Positions 1 to 7,585 of a DNA stretch of 58,337 nucleotides are shown here, one piece after another. Source of the DNA: UBA2231 sp964415175 (GTDB lineage: Bacteria; Elusimicrobiota; Elusimicrobia; Elusimicrobiales; UBA9959); NCBI GenBank assembly GCA_964415175.1, contig CAYPYG010000017.1, forward strand, positions 1 through 58,337. The letters are read 5' to 3'. The notes under the pieces are model-generated. The model was not told the origin of the DNA. It saw only the letters and a program-made list of their open reading frames with translations, and made no database searches. The position numbers and the translations under genes were made by a program. How positions within the stretch are numbered: position 1 is the first letter of the stretch; each line of letters starts with the position of its first letter.

Positions 1-3
1 GGG

Positions 4-47
4 CTGCCATTCATCCCCGGCCTTAAAAGACCGGGGGTTTCTGGCAG
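4..47. repeat. Nested hairpin, possible IS200/IS605 end
   Basis: An outer stem CTGCCA (4-9) with TGGCAG (42-47) encloses an inner stem CCCCGG (15-20) with CCGGGG (31-36), followed by a short T-rich stretch. The layout resembles the hairpin at the right end of IS200/IS605-type elements downstream of tnpB. It could equally be the terminator of a plus-strand gene left of the window. The sequence up to 114 holds nothing else recognisable. Confidence 0.35.
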
Positions 48-114
48 ATTGCTAAGTTGTAAATCCTACATGGATAGTATATAACCATCCGCTCAAATAA
101 AACTCAAATCCGCC

Positions 115-1533
115 TCAATTCTTCCTGCCGCGTTTCTTGAGCCCGGCCGGGATATCGTAAAGCTTGTCGCTGATGGCCGCCGCCCGCTTCACCGCCGAGA
201 TGATGCTGAGCATCTCCTCTTTCCCCGGAGCCCCGGTCTTGAGGCTCTCGTAGACCAGCGTGGCGTAGCCGTCTATGGCCGCCAGCACATTGTTGAAATC
301 GTGGGCGACGCCGCCCGTGACCTGCGAGACCAGCTCGCCGGCCTTCTTGCGCACCAGTTCGGCCTCCATGGCCCGCACCCTGGTAACGTCCCTGGCGATG
401 CCCAGCAGCCCGGTTATGTCGCCGTAGACGTCGCGCAGCGGGGTCTTGACCACGTTGTAGACGCGCGTCTCGCCGTCGGCGGCCGTGCGCGAATTATCCG
501 CGACGACGGTCTCGCCGGCCTTGAGCGACCGCTCGTCCTGGCGGCGCCCCTCCTCCGCCTCGGCCTTCCGGAAGAACTCGAAATCCGTAAGCCCGGTTAT
601 CTTGTCGGCGGGCAGGCCCAGGATTTCGGCGCAGGCCCTGTTGACGCGGACATAGCGGCCCGCGAGGTCCTTTATGAAGATCGCGTCCGGGGCGTTGTCG
701 AAGATCTTGCGCAGCGTTTCGGCGCTGTCGCGCAGCTCGCGTTCCAGCTCCCTGCGGTCGCTCACGTCGCGTATGACCCCGGTTATCGAGACCGGCTTGC
801 CGCCCTTGAAGACGATCCCGCTCTTCTGCTCGGCGTAGAAGTAAGTCCCGTCCTTGCGGCGGGCCCGGTAGGGGATGAGCGGCAGGGTGCGGCCCGTCTT
901 AAAGGCGTTGGCCAGGGCCTTCACCGTGTCCTGCCTGTCCTCGGGATGGGAGAACATGCCGATGTGGCGGCCTATTATGTCTCCCTGCGAATAGCCGTAA
1001 CGGCGCACCTGCGGGCTGATATAAGCGACCCGGCCGTGGCGGTCGATGGAGTAGATTATGTCGCGCCCGGTACTGACCAGGGTGCGGTAGGTCTCCTCGG
1101 ACTGGCGCAGTTCCTCCTCCACCGCGCAGCGCGCGTCGGCCAGCGCCAGGAGGCCGGTGAAACCCCGGAGCGCCTCCTTCTCCTGCGCCGTCGCCCTGCC
1201 GCCGCAGCAGAGCGCCATTACGATGGGAGAGGGACCTCCGGGCGGCGAAGCGACGGCGAAGAAGGACTCCCCTTCCGACACGAACTGCGACCCGGCCGCG
1301 GTGATCCGGCCCCTGAAAGCCTGGAACGCCTGCTTGCGGCGCGCCGCCATGCCCTGCGAATAGAGCCCGGCGCAGGCGCCGCCGTCTATCCTTATGACGA
1401 GGCGGCCGGGGCCGAATAGAGCGCGGGTGCTCCTGAGAAGCGCTCCGGCCAGGCAGGCGGGCGAAGGACAGGGCGTGCGCAGGGCGGCGCGGGAGAAGGA
1501 GAGCAGCGCGTCGGGGAAAGAGATCTTCTTCAT
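115..1533 (-). CDS. PAS-PAS protein with orphan HisKA domain
   Basis: This 472-residue protein appears to be a cytoplasmic sensor. Residues 1-140 are unassigned and could be GAF-like. PAS/PAC 1 covers about 145-260 and PAS/PAC 2 about 270-385. A dimerisation/phosphoacceptor segment follows at about 395-460 with an H-box (GGVAHDFNN, His411). The protein then ends: there is no N-box, no DxGxG and no ATP-binding domain, so as encoded it cannot phosphorylate itself. The H-box is otherwise intact. The start codon overlaps the stop of the upstream OmpR-type regulator (ATGA, 1530-1533), so the two are translationally coupled. It may be phosphorylated in trans, act as a phosphatase or dimerisation partner, or be a kinase truncated at its 3' end. 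Confidence 0.8.
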   Translation of the reverse strand: MKKISFPDALLSFSRAALRTPCPSPACLAGALLRSTRALFGPGRLVIRIDGGACAGLYSQGMAARRKQAFQAFRGRITAAGSQFVSEGESFFAVASPPGGPSPIVMALCCGGRATAQEKEALRGFTGLLALADARCAVEEELRQSEETYRTLVSTGRDIIYSIDRHGRVAYISPQVRRYGYSQGDIIGRHIGMFSHPEDRQDTVKALANAFKTGRTLPLIPYRARRKDGTYFYAEQKSGIVFKGGKPVSITGVIRDVSDRRELERELRDSAETLRKIFDNAPDAIFIKDLAGRYVRVNRACAEILGLPADKITGLTDFEFFRKAEAEEGRRQDERSLKAGETVVADNSRTAADGETRVYNVVKTPLRDVYGDITGLLGIARDVTRVRAMEAELVRKKAGELVSQVTGGVAHDFNNVLAAIDGYATLVYESLKTGAPGKEEMLSIISAVKRAAAISDKLYDIPAGLKKRGRKN

Positions 1534-2219
1534 TGCAGGCGGTAGCCGTGGCCGGTGACCTTGACTATCCTTCTGGCGACGGACGGCCCCAGTTTGCGGC
1601 GCAGGCTGGAGATGTGGGACTCGACCGTATGCGGATCGTTGTACTCGGCCGGATCGTAGCCCCAGACCGTCTCGAGCAGGAAAGGCACGCCCAGCAGCCG
1701 GCCTTCGCGCATTATCAGCAGCGTCAGCAGGTCGAATTCCTTGCGGGTGAGCTTTATGTCCTTTTTCCCGGCCCTGACGGTGCGGGTGGAAGGGTCTATG
1801 GTCAGCCCCATCTTCTCTATGAGCTCGTGCTTCTCGTCGCAGGCCTTGAAGCGGCGTATCGCGGCCTTCACCTTGGCCAGCATGACGGGATAGGAGAAAG
1901 GCTTGGTGAGATAGTCGTCGGCGCCTTTGCCGTAGCCGTGCAGCTGGTCGCGCTCGGCCGTGCGTTTGCCCGACATCATGATGACCGGGATCTCGCCCAG
2001 CGCGCGCGAGGACTTGAGCTTGTCGCAGAGCTCGAAGCCGTCGCCGCCGGGCATTTCGGCGTCGGTCAGGACCAGCGCGGGCCTGGCCTTATGCGCGGCC
2101 TCCAGCGCGTCCTTGGAACCGTGGCGCACGGTCACGGCGAAGCCGTGGCTCTCCAGGTAGCGCCTGAGCGCCCCGGCGAAATCTTTTTCATCGTCCACTA
2201 CCAGTATGCGGCAAGGCAT
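1530..2219 (-). CDS. OmpR/PhoB-family response regulator
   Basis: A two-domain DNA-binding response regulator of about 229 residues. The N-terminal receiver domain begins MPCRILVVDDEKD and has the acidic pair, a phosphoacceptor Asp in LVLTDAEMPGGDG and the Lys of the TKPF motif. The C-terminal half is a winged-helix Trans_reg_C domain ending in KVTGHGYRLQ. The start at 2219 is chosen because GGGAGGA lies just upstream and the receiver domain begins there; a longer reading to 2300 only adds a non-homologous tail. Its stop overlaps the start of the PAS/HisKA gene, which makes that protein the natural partner even though it lacks an ATPase domain. The target genes are unknown. Confidence 0.92.
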   Translation of the reverse strand: MPCRILVVDDEKDFAGALRRYLESHGFAVTVRHGSKDALEAAHKARPALVLTDAEMPGGDGFELCDKLKSSRALGEIPVIMMSGKRTAERDQLHGYGKGADDYLTKPFSYPVMLAKVKAAIRRFKACDEKHELIEKMGLTIDPSTRTVRAGKKDIKLTRKEFDLLTLLIMREGRLLGVPFLLETVWGYDPAEYNDPHTVESHISSLRRKLGPSVARRIVKVTGHGYRLQ

Positions 2220-2281
2220 ATGCTTTTTCCTCCCTTTCCCCGCTAAAATGATAACATAGAAAGAGGATTTTTGAAAATTAT

Positions 2282-4369
2282 TTGAGCATGCCGGTCCCAA
2301 AGATACAGTTCATAAAGGGCGTGGGCCCCAGGCGGGCGTCCCTCCTGGCGGGACTCGGGATAAACACTCCCGGGGACCTCCTGGCGTATTACCCGCGCGC
2401 CTGGCAGGACCGCCGCCTGCCGGGCGAGGCCGAAAAGGGGCCGCTGCTGGAGGAGATACTCGTCTTCCGCGGGAAAGTGCTCTCCGCGCGCGAACTCCGC
2501 GCCTCCAAGGCGCTGGCCATCTTCAAGGCCGTGCTCTCCAACGGCAGGTACGAGGTCGAGGCCTCGTGGTTCAAGCGGTTCAGCTGGAAGTACGATGTCT
2601 TCGCCACGCTGAAAAAAGAGGTGCGCGAGGGAGCCGAGCTCTGGGTGGTGGGCCGCCCCGAGGACCCGCTTTTTCCCGGGCCGCGCATACGCGTGGAGGA
2701 GCAGTATCCCGCCGGACCCGCGGCGGAGGCGGCGCACGCCGGCCGCATCGTCCCGGTCTACCCGCTGACCGAAGGCCTCAGCGGCCGCTTCATGCGCGAG
2801 GCGATGCTCCACGCGCTGGCGGAGCACGGCGGCGACGGCCCCGAATGCCTGCCGGAGGAACTGCGCTCACGCCGGGCCCTGGCCTCGGCGGCGCAGGCGC
2901 GGCGCGGCATCCATTTCCCCGGTTCGCTTTTCGAGCTGGAGGCGGCGCGCAAGCGGCTGGCCTACGAGGAACTGTTCCTGATGGCGCTGGCCTGGGGCAT
3001 AAAGCGCCGCCAGCTGCGCTCCGTCGAGAAAGAGCACCGCTACGAACTGAAGCGCCATCTCCTGACGCCGTTCAGGGAAGCCCTCGCCTTCGAGTTCACC
3101 CCGTCCCAGAAGAAGGTCATAAACGAGATCTTCGGCGACATGCTCTCGCCGCGGCCGATGGCGCGGCTGCTGCAGGGCGACGTGGGCTCGGGCAAGACCG
3201 TCGTGGCGCTGAGCGCCCTGCTGCTGGCCGCCGAGAACGGCCGCCAGGGCCTGTTCATGGCGCCGACCGAGATACTGGCCGAGCAGCACGCGCTGACCTT
3301 CGGGCGGCTGCTCAAGGGCCTGCCGGTGCGCTGGGCGCTGCTGACCTCGTCGGTAAAGGGCCCCGCCCGGAAAAAGATACTCGAGGACGCCGCGGAAGGG
3401 CGCGTCGACATCCTCATAGGCACCCACGCCCTCATCGAGGAGGGCGTGCGGCTGAAAAACCCCGGCCTGGTGGTGGTGGACGAGCAACACCGCTTCGGCG
3501 TGCGGCAGCGCGCGGCGCTGCGCGCCAAGGGCGACCGCACCGACGCGCTGATCATGACCGCCACGCCCATACCGCGCACGCTGGCGCTGGCCCTCTACGG
3601 CGACCTAGACGTTTCGACCTTGACCGGCATGCCGCCGGGCCGCAAGCCGGTGAAGACCGAAAGCCTCAACGAGGAAAAAGCTTTCCGCGAGGCGCGGCTG
3701 GCCGCCTCGGTCGGCCGCCAGGTCTACGTGGTCTACCCCCTCATAGAGGAAAGCGGCGCCGCCGGGCTCAAGGCCGTCACGCTGGAGTTCGAGCGGCTCC
3801 GTGAAGTGTTCAAAGGTTACACGCTGGGCATACTCCACGGCCGGATGAAACCCGAGGAGAAACGAAAAGTGATGGAGGATTTCGCGGCCGGCCGCATACG
3901 CGTGCTGGCCGCCACCCAGGTCGTCGAGGTCGGCATAGACGTGCCCAACGCCACCGTGATGGTGGTGCACAACGCCGAGCGGTTCGGGCTCTCCAGCCTG
4001 CACCAGCTGCGCGGCCGCGTGGGCCGCGGCGCGCACGAATCGCGCTGCCTGCTGGTGGCCGACCTGCGGGCCGAGGGCGCCCGCGAGCGGATACAGGCCA
4101 TGTGCTCGACCACCGACGGCTTCATAATAAGCGAGAAGGGCCTGGCCCTGCGCGGCGGCGGCGACCCGCTGGGCCTGCGCCAGCACGGCGACCTGGACCT
4201 GCGGCTGGCCGACCTCTCGCGCGACTCCTCCCTCCTGCGCCAGGCAGTAGAGGACCGCGACGCCGTACTGGAAAAAGACCCGCGGCTGACGCTGCCGGAG
4301 CACGGCCCGCTCAAAGCCCGCCTCCTGGCGCTTTACGGCGCCAGGTGGGACCTCATCGAATTGTCCTGA
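2282..4369 (+). CDS. recG: ATP-dependent DNA helicase RecG
   Basis: RecG remodels stalled replication forks and Holliday junctions. The 695-residue length is normal for the family. An N-terminal wedge/OB region is followed by Walker A GDVGSGKT near residue 299, the DEQH box with the RecG-typical VVDEQHRFGVRQR, TATPIPRTLALALYGDLD, and the C-terminal helicase motifs ATQVVEVGIDVPNA and HQLRGRVGRG. The start is uncertain: TTG at 2282 or ATG at 2288. An AGAGG sits near 2263, rather far from either. The gene is divergent from the two-component pair, with only about 60 bp between them that must hold both promoters. Confidence 0.97.
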   Translation: MSMPVPKIQFIKGVGPRRASLLAGLGINTPGDLLAYYPRAWQDRRLPGEAEKGPLLEEILVFRGKVLSARELRASKALAIFKAVLSNGRYEVEASWFKRFSWKYDVFATLKKEVREGAELWVVGRPEDPLFPGPRIRVEEQYPAGPAAEAAHAGRIVPVYPLTEGLSGRFMREAMLHALAEHGGDGPECLPEELRSRRALASAAQARRGIHFPGSLFELEAARKRLAYEELFLMALAWGIKRRQLRSVEKEHRYELKRHLLTPFREALAFEFTPSQKKVINEIFGDMLSPRPMARLLQGDVGSGKTVVALSALLLAAENGRQGLFMAPTEILAEQHALTFGRLLKGLPVRWALLTSSVKGPARKKILEDAAEGRVDILIGTHALIEEGVRLKNPGLVVVDEQHRFGVRQRAALRAKGDRTDALIMTATPIPRTLALALYGDLDVSTLTGMPPGRKPVKTESLNEEKAFREARLAASVGRQVYVVYPLIEESGAAGLKAVTLEFERLREVFKGYTLGILHGRMKPEEKRKVMEDFAAGRIRVLAATQVVEVGIDVPNATVMVVHNAERFGLSSLHQLRGRVGRGAHESRCLLVADLRAEGARERIQAMCSTTDGFIISEKGLALRGGGDPLGLRQHGDLDLRLADLSRDSSLLRQAVEDRDAVLEKDPRLTLPEHGPLKARLLALYGARWDLIELS

Positions 4370-4417
4370 ACCGGACCTATCCCCCCCGGCCGGGGGCCGG
4401 CATACCCCCGGATTGTG

Positions 4418-4544
4418 TATAATCTGGCAGGGGTCACATCAGAGAAGAATTCCCTCCGGCGGACGCGCCAGCCGGAGACGTTATCCATCCTGCGAACATT
4501 CCCCTTTTACGGGAGGCCGATCGGGGCTCCCGGAGGAGTCGTAT
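4418..4544 (+). promoter_or_regulatory. Possible -10 box and structured leader
   Basis: A consensus TATAAT lies at 4418-4423, but no matching -35 is visible. The 120-nt stretch before the next gene can fold: GCAGG near 4427 can pair with CCTGC near 4490 and encloses a CTCCGGC/GCCGGAG hairpin (about 4455-4480). A GGGAG/CTCCC hairpin precedes the ribosome binding site. It matches no riboswitch class I know. It may be a structured 5' leader or only GC-rich chance pairing. Confidence 0.3.
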
Positions 4545-4838
4545 ATGCGGACAAGTGTGAAAAGCGTACCCGCGCCGCGCCGTTATTACCTCAAGCTGCG
4601 CTTCGCCGGCAGCGCCGCGGCGGCGGCGCGGATGGAAGTGCTCAACGCGATCCGGGAACTGGGCGCTTTCAGAATGCGGCGCGGCGGGAACGCGCAGGAC
4701 GTCCTGGAGCTCAGGACCTCGCTGAAGCAAAGCGAGCTGGAAAAGCGCCTCGGGGAACTGGCGCGCCTCAAGCGGGGCTTTTATTGCAGGATAGACGAAT
4801 GCGACGGCGACAAAGGGCGGCCGGGTACGCCGCTATGA
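4545..4838 (+). CDS. Small hypothetical protein, 97 aa
   Basis: I do not recognise this protein. The start at 4545 is supported by GGAGGA at 4532-4537 with 7-nt spacing; an in-frame extension to 4413 has no ribosome binding site. The predicted product is basic and soluble, with a short helical middle (residues about 25-45) and a charged amphipathic segment rich in Lys, Glu and Leu (about 60-80). There is no signal peptide or membrane segment. It lies alone between recG and a convergent response regulator and is preceded by a possibly structured leader. The good ribosome binding site argues that it is real. Confidence 0.6.
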   Translation: MRTSVKSVPAPRRYYLKLRFAGSAAAAARMEVLNAIRELGAFRMRRGGNAQDVLELRTSLKQSELEKRLGELARLKRGFYCRIDECDGDKGRPGTPL

Positions 4839-4893
4839 CCCTCCCGCGGACAGCGGCCCGGCGCGGCCGGGGCCGCGGAAAAAGAGCGGTCGG

Positions 4894-5247
4894 TCAGGCC
4901 TGGCCCAGCGCCTCGGCCACCGCGGCCATGAAGACCGCGATATTGAAAGGCTTTTCGAAATAGTTCGCCGGGAGTTTCTCAGCCGGCAGTTCCTCGGCGG
5001 AGCCTGTGACGAGCAGGCTCCTGGCCCCCGCCCGCCTCTTCTCGAAGAACTCGATCAGATCGGTGCCCAGGCCGTCCGGCAGCATCAGGTCCGTTATAAG
5101 CAGGTCGAAATCCTGTTTGACTATAAGCGCGGCCGCCTCGGCGAAAGTGGAAGCCTTCGCCACGGAATGGCTGGTCCTGGCCAGCAGGCGCTCATAGACT
5201 TTCAGCATGGCCGGATCGTCGTCGGCCACCAGTATGCGTTTGGGCAT
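4894..5247 (-). CDS. Single-domain response regulator
   Basis: A 117-residue stand-alone receiver domain of CheY type with no output domain. It starts MPKRILVADDDPAM with the acidic pocket, has the phosphoacceptor Asp in LLITDLMLPDGLG and the conserved Lys in NYFEKPFN. The start is supported by an AGGA-type site in the preceding 15 bases. It probably acts through protein contacts in a phosphorelay. No kinase is adjacent. It is one of four receiver-containing proteins in this window, three of which are single-domain. Confidence 0.9.
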   Translation of the reverse strand: MPKRILVADDDPAMLKVYERLLARTSHSVAKASTFAEAAALIVKQDFDLLITDLMLPDGLGTDLIEFFEKRRAGARSLLVTGSAEELPAEKLPANYFEKPFNIAVFMAAVAEALGQA

Positions 5248-5337
5248 CTTTTCCTGTCCTCCCGGATGCCCTCACCCTCAGCCCCCCGGCTGCGGATATA
5301 GTGTAACACAAGTCACACCGCCGCGGCAGAGGCATTG

Positions 5338-5357
5338 GGCCCAGACCGTTCTGGGCC
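5338..5357. repeat. Perfect 8-bp hairpin
   Basis: GGCCCAGA (5338-5345) and TCTGGGCC (5350-5357) form a perfect stem with a 4-nt loop. It lies between the ends of the minus-strand XRE gene and the next minus-strand gene. No T-run follows on either strand, so it may be a weak terminator or an mRNA-stabilising hairpin. Confidence 0.35.
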
Positions 5358-5400
5358 GCGCAGCCTATGATGGCGGTCAAGCGGCGGGTCCGGCCCGGAC

Positions 5401-5736
5401 CTACCTGGCGCGATAGTGTGAAACGATGTCCTTGAGGAGCCCCAGGACCAGGGCGCGTTTTTTATGGTCGAGGCCGGAAAGAAGCTGCTCCATCACGGCC
5501 CCGTAGACCTTTTTGTCCCCCGCGCCGCGGCCGGCCAGCAGGTCCGCCGGGTCGGCCTTCAGCGCACCGGCTATGGCCACGAAGGTCTTCAGGCTCGGGA
5601 CGTTCGCCCCCCTCTCTATCTGCCCGTAGAAAGAAGCGTCTATCCCGGCCTTTTCGGCCACCTGGGACTGGGTCAGCCTCAGGGCCTTGCGCAAAGCGCG
5701 CATGCGCGCGCCTATCTCCGCGTAGAAGTCGTTCAT
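5401..5736 (-). CDS. XRE-family transcriptional regulator
   Basis: A 111-residue DNA-binding protein. Residues about 8-65 form a Cro/C1-type helix-turn-helix (RKALRLTQSQVAEKAGID then FYGQIERGANVPSLKTF). A helical C-terminal part (about 75-111) may dimerise. The start at 5736 is chosen because the HTH begins close behind it; the long upstream extension reads through the operator and promoter region. The ribosome binding site is weak. It is divergent from a response regulator at 5897. The 28-bp palindrome at 5786-5813 between them is its likely operator, so it probably represses itself, the neighbour, or both. Confidence 0.85.
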   Translation of the reverse strand: MNDFYAEIGARMRALRKALRLTQSQVAEKAGIDASFYGQIERGANVPSLKTFVAIAGALKADPADLLAGRGAGDKKVYGAVMEQLLSGLDHKKRALVLGLLKDIVSHYRAR

Positions 5737-5785
5737 AGTGGCAGGTCCAGAGACTTTAAGACTTTTTTCGCCGGGCTGGAAGATA

Positions 5786-5826
5786 TTATAAACACTATTG
5801 ACAGTGCTTATAAACCTGTGTAAACT
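5786..5826 (+). promoter_or_regulatory. Sigma-70-type promoter overlapped by a palindromic operator
   Basis: The -35 is TTGACA (5798-5803), the spacer is 17 bp, and the -10 is TAAACT (5821-5826), reading toward the response regulator at 5897. The -35 lies inside a 28-bp palindrome at 5786-5813: TTATAA, one base, CACT, six bases, AGTG, one base, TTATAA. All ten positions of the two paired blocks match. The position between an XRE repressor gene and its divergent neighbour is typical of an autoregulatory operator. Confidence 0.7.
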
Positions 5827-5896
5827 GCTTATACTGGGGAGCGGGGATAAAGTAAGGCGCCGCCGCGATACCGACGGTCCCCGCCCGGGGGATACT

Positions 5897-6259
5897 ATGC
5901 GGCGCAAGACCATACTGGTAGTGGACGACGAGCCGGTCTGGAGGAGCCTTCTCTCCAGGCTTCTCGTACCGTCCGGTTACAGGGTCATCACCGCCCCGAA
6001 CGGGGCCTGCGGTCTCCGGGCGGCCAGGGACGGGGAGGCCGACTGCGTGATACTGGACTATAATCTGCCCGACGGGACCGCCCGCGAGTTCTGCCCGGCC
6101 ATACGCGGCGCCCTGCCGGAGGGGACCCCTATAATCATCTTCAGTTCCGAACCTTCCGCCGCCGGCCTCCTGGACGGCGAAGGCCGCGCCGACGCTTTTT
6201 TCCTCAAGACCACGCCGCTGAAGGCGCTCCTGGCCGCCGTAAAAGAACTGACGCGCTGA
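5897..6259 (+). CDS. Single-domain response regulator
   Basis: A 121-residue receiver-only protein starting MRRKTILVVDDEPVW. The phosphoacceptor Asp is in CVILDYNLPDGTA. The last conserved Lys is in FFLKTTPLK, a departure from the usual KPF. The start at 5897 follows a GGGGGA-type site; earlier in-frame starts lie inside the promoter and operator. Transcription probably comes from the promoter at 5798-5826 under control of the divergent XRE protein. It is convergent with the histidine kinase at 6300-7577, which is a possible phosphodonor. Confidence 0.88.
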   Translation: MRRKTILVVDDEPVWRSLLSRLLVPSGYRVITAPNGACGLRAARDGEADCVILDYNLPDGTAREFCPAIRGALPEGTPIIIFSSEPSAAGLLDGEGRADAFFLKTTPLKALLAAVKELTR

Positions 6260-6260
6260 T

Positions 6261-6277
6261 CCTTCCGGCCGGGAAGG
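6261..6277. terminator. Hairpin between convergent genes
   Basis: CCTTCC (6261-6266) and GGAAGG (6272-6277) form a 6-bp stem with a 5-nt loop, in the 40 bp between two convergent genes. No clear T-run follows, so it is at best a weak bidirectional terminator. Confidence 0.35.
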
Positions 6278-6299
6278 GCGGGACGGCAGAGTACCGGGA

Positions 6300-7577
6300 C
6301 TAGTCTTTGGCCGGGAGGGACGGGGGACCGGAAAGCGGGAGCTCGAAAAGGACCCTGCCGCCGCCTTCGGGCGCGTTGGAGATGGACAGTTCGCCGCCGT
6401 GGCGGCGGACGATCTCGTCGGCGACGAACAGGCCCAGCCCGGTGCCACCCTGCTCCCTGCGGGTGGTGGCGAAGGCCCTGACGCCTTTCGCGAGCATCTC
6501 CTCCGGGAAGCCGGGGCCGTTATCCTGGACCAGCGCCGTTATCTTCCCGTTCGAAAGCCGCGCTCTCACCTCCACGACGGAACCCTCCGGCGAGAAGGAG
6601 ACGGCGTTGGAAACGAGGTTCATGAACACCCGTTCTATATGGACCTTGCTGATGACGGCGGGCGGCAGATCGGCCGGGACTTCGTCCTTTATGGAGACGT
6701 TCTTCTTTCTCGCCTGGAAGGAGCAGAGCTGCAGCGCGGCCGCGGCCGCCTCGCGCAGGCCGGCCGGGGCGAAAACGTACTCCCTGCCCCGCACTATGCC
6801 CATCGCGTTCGAGAGCATGCCCTTGGCGTAGCGCGCCGCCTTCAGGATCCTTTCGAGGTTCAATTTGTCGCGGGATTCGTCCTGGGCCATCACCTCGGCG
6901 CTGAGCGTTATGACGGTCAGGGGATTGCCCAGGTCGTGCAGGACGCCGGAGACCATGCGCCCGATCTCGGTGGCGGAAGCGTCCATGACCAGGCCCGTCC
7001 TCTGCTCCGACAGTTCCCGGGCCAGGCGCTCGGCCTCCAGCCTTTTGGCCAGAAGATGCTCGTCGGTCCGGCGCTTGGACAGGGCGGTGCGGTAGAGCAC
7101 CGCGGCGGAGAGCAGGAATATCGAAAGCTTGACCGTGACGCCGAAAGCCTCGGTTATGTCCCAGGCTTCCAGCGGCTTGCTGAAATAGATCACGCCCAGC
7201 GAACAGAACAGCAGGGCGCTGATCACGTCGAAAAGTTTGACGGCCAGCGCCGCGGTGAATATAGGCAGCAGGTAGAGTACCCAGAAATAAGAATCGCTGC
7301 CGCCCGAGAGCCTCACGATGCCGGTTATTATCAGCATGTTGAGCAGCAGGACCAGCTCGACCAGCCAGGCCTCGCCGCCGCGCAGCCGCGGAGCCGACCA
7401 GTTGAAGAGCAGATTGGAGACCATCAGCGCCAGGAAAAGATAGAGGATATCCGGATAGACGATCAGCGGGTTGCCCCGCATGAAGAAGGCGACCGCGAGC
7501 ATGAACACCAGGAAGACGGTCTCGTAACCGCCCCTGGCGAAATTGCCCGTGTAAGGGGCGTCGTTCTTTCCCGCCAT
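6300..7577 (-). CDS. Membrane sensor histidine kinase
   Basis: A protein of 425 residues with about five to six hydrophobic segments between residues 18 and 165, then a coiled-coil-like linker (about 168-195). A HisKA domain has His214 in GVLHDLGNPLTV, and a complete HATPase_c domain follows: N-box FMNLVSNAV near 318, DNGPGF near 352 and GGTGLGLFVADEIV near 378. The LHDLGNPL H-box marks a HisKA variant. There is no periplasmic domain, so the membrane region itself probably senses. The start at 7577 is chosen over 7682 because the extension overlaps the upstream gene. It is the last gene of a tight five-gene minus-strand run from 11531, 8 bp after the propeller gene. Confidence 0.92.
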   Translation of the reverse strand: MAGKNDAPYTGNFARGGYETVFLVFMLAVAFFMRGNPLIVYPDILYLFLALMVSNLLFNWSAPRLRGGEAWLVELVLLLNMLIITGIVRLSGGSDSYFWVLYLLPIFTAALAVKLFDVISALLFCSLGVIYFSKPLEAWDITEAFGVTVKLSIFLLSAAVLYRTALSKRRTDEHLLAKRLEAERLARELSEQRTGLVMDASATEIGRMVSGVLHDLGNPLTVITLSAEVMAQDESRDKLNLERILKAARYAKGMLSNAMGIVRGREYVFAPAGLREAAAAALQLCSFQARKKNVSIKDEVPADLPPAVISKVHIERVFMNLVSNAVSFSPEGSVVEVRARLSNGKITALVQDNGPGFPEEMLAKGVRAFATTRREQGGTGLGLFVADEIVRRHGGELSISNAPEGGGRVLFELPLSGPPSLPAKD

Positions 7578-7585
7578 ATCCCGCT

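Noticed and set aside
301..1419. Long plus-strand open frame opposite the PAS protein
   Set aside because: Typical GC-rich antisense shadow; no ribosome binding site and no domain, while the minus strand encodes clear PAS and HisKA motifs.
4839..4893. GCGGCCC/GGGCCGC hairpin between convergent genes as a terminator
   Set aside because: The adjacent A-run gives T residues on the wrong side of the hairpin for either strand.
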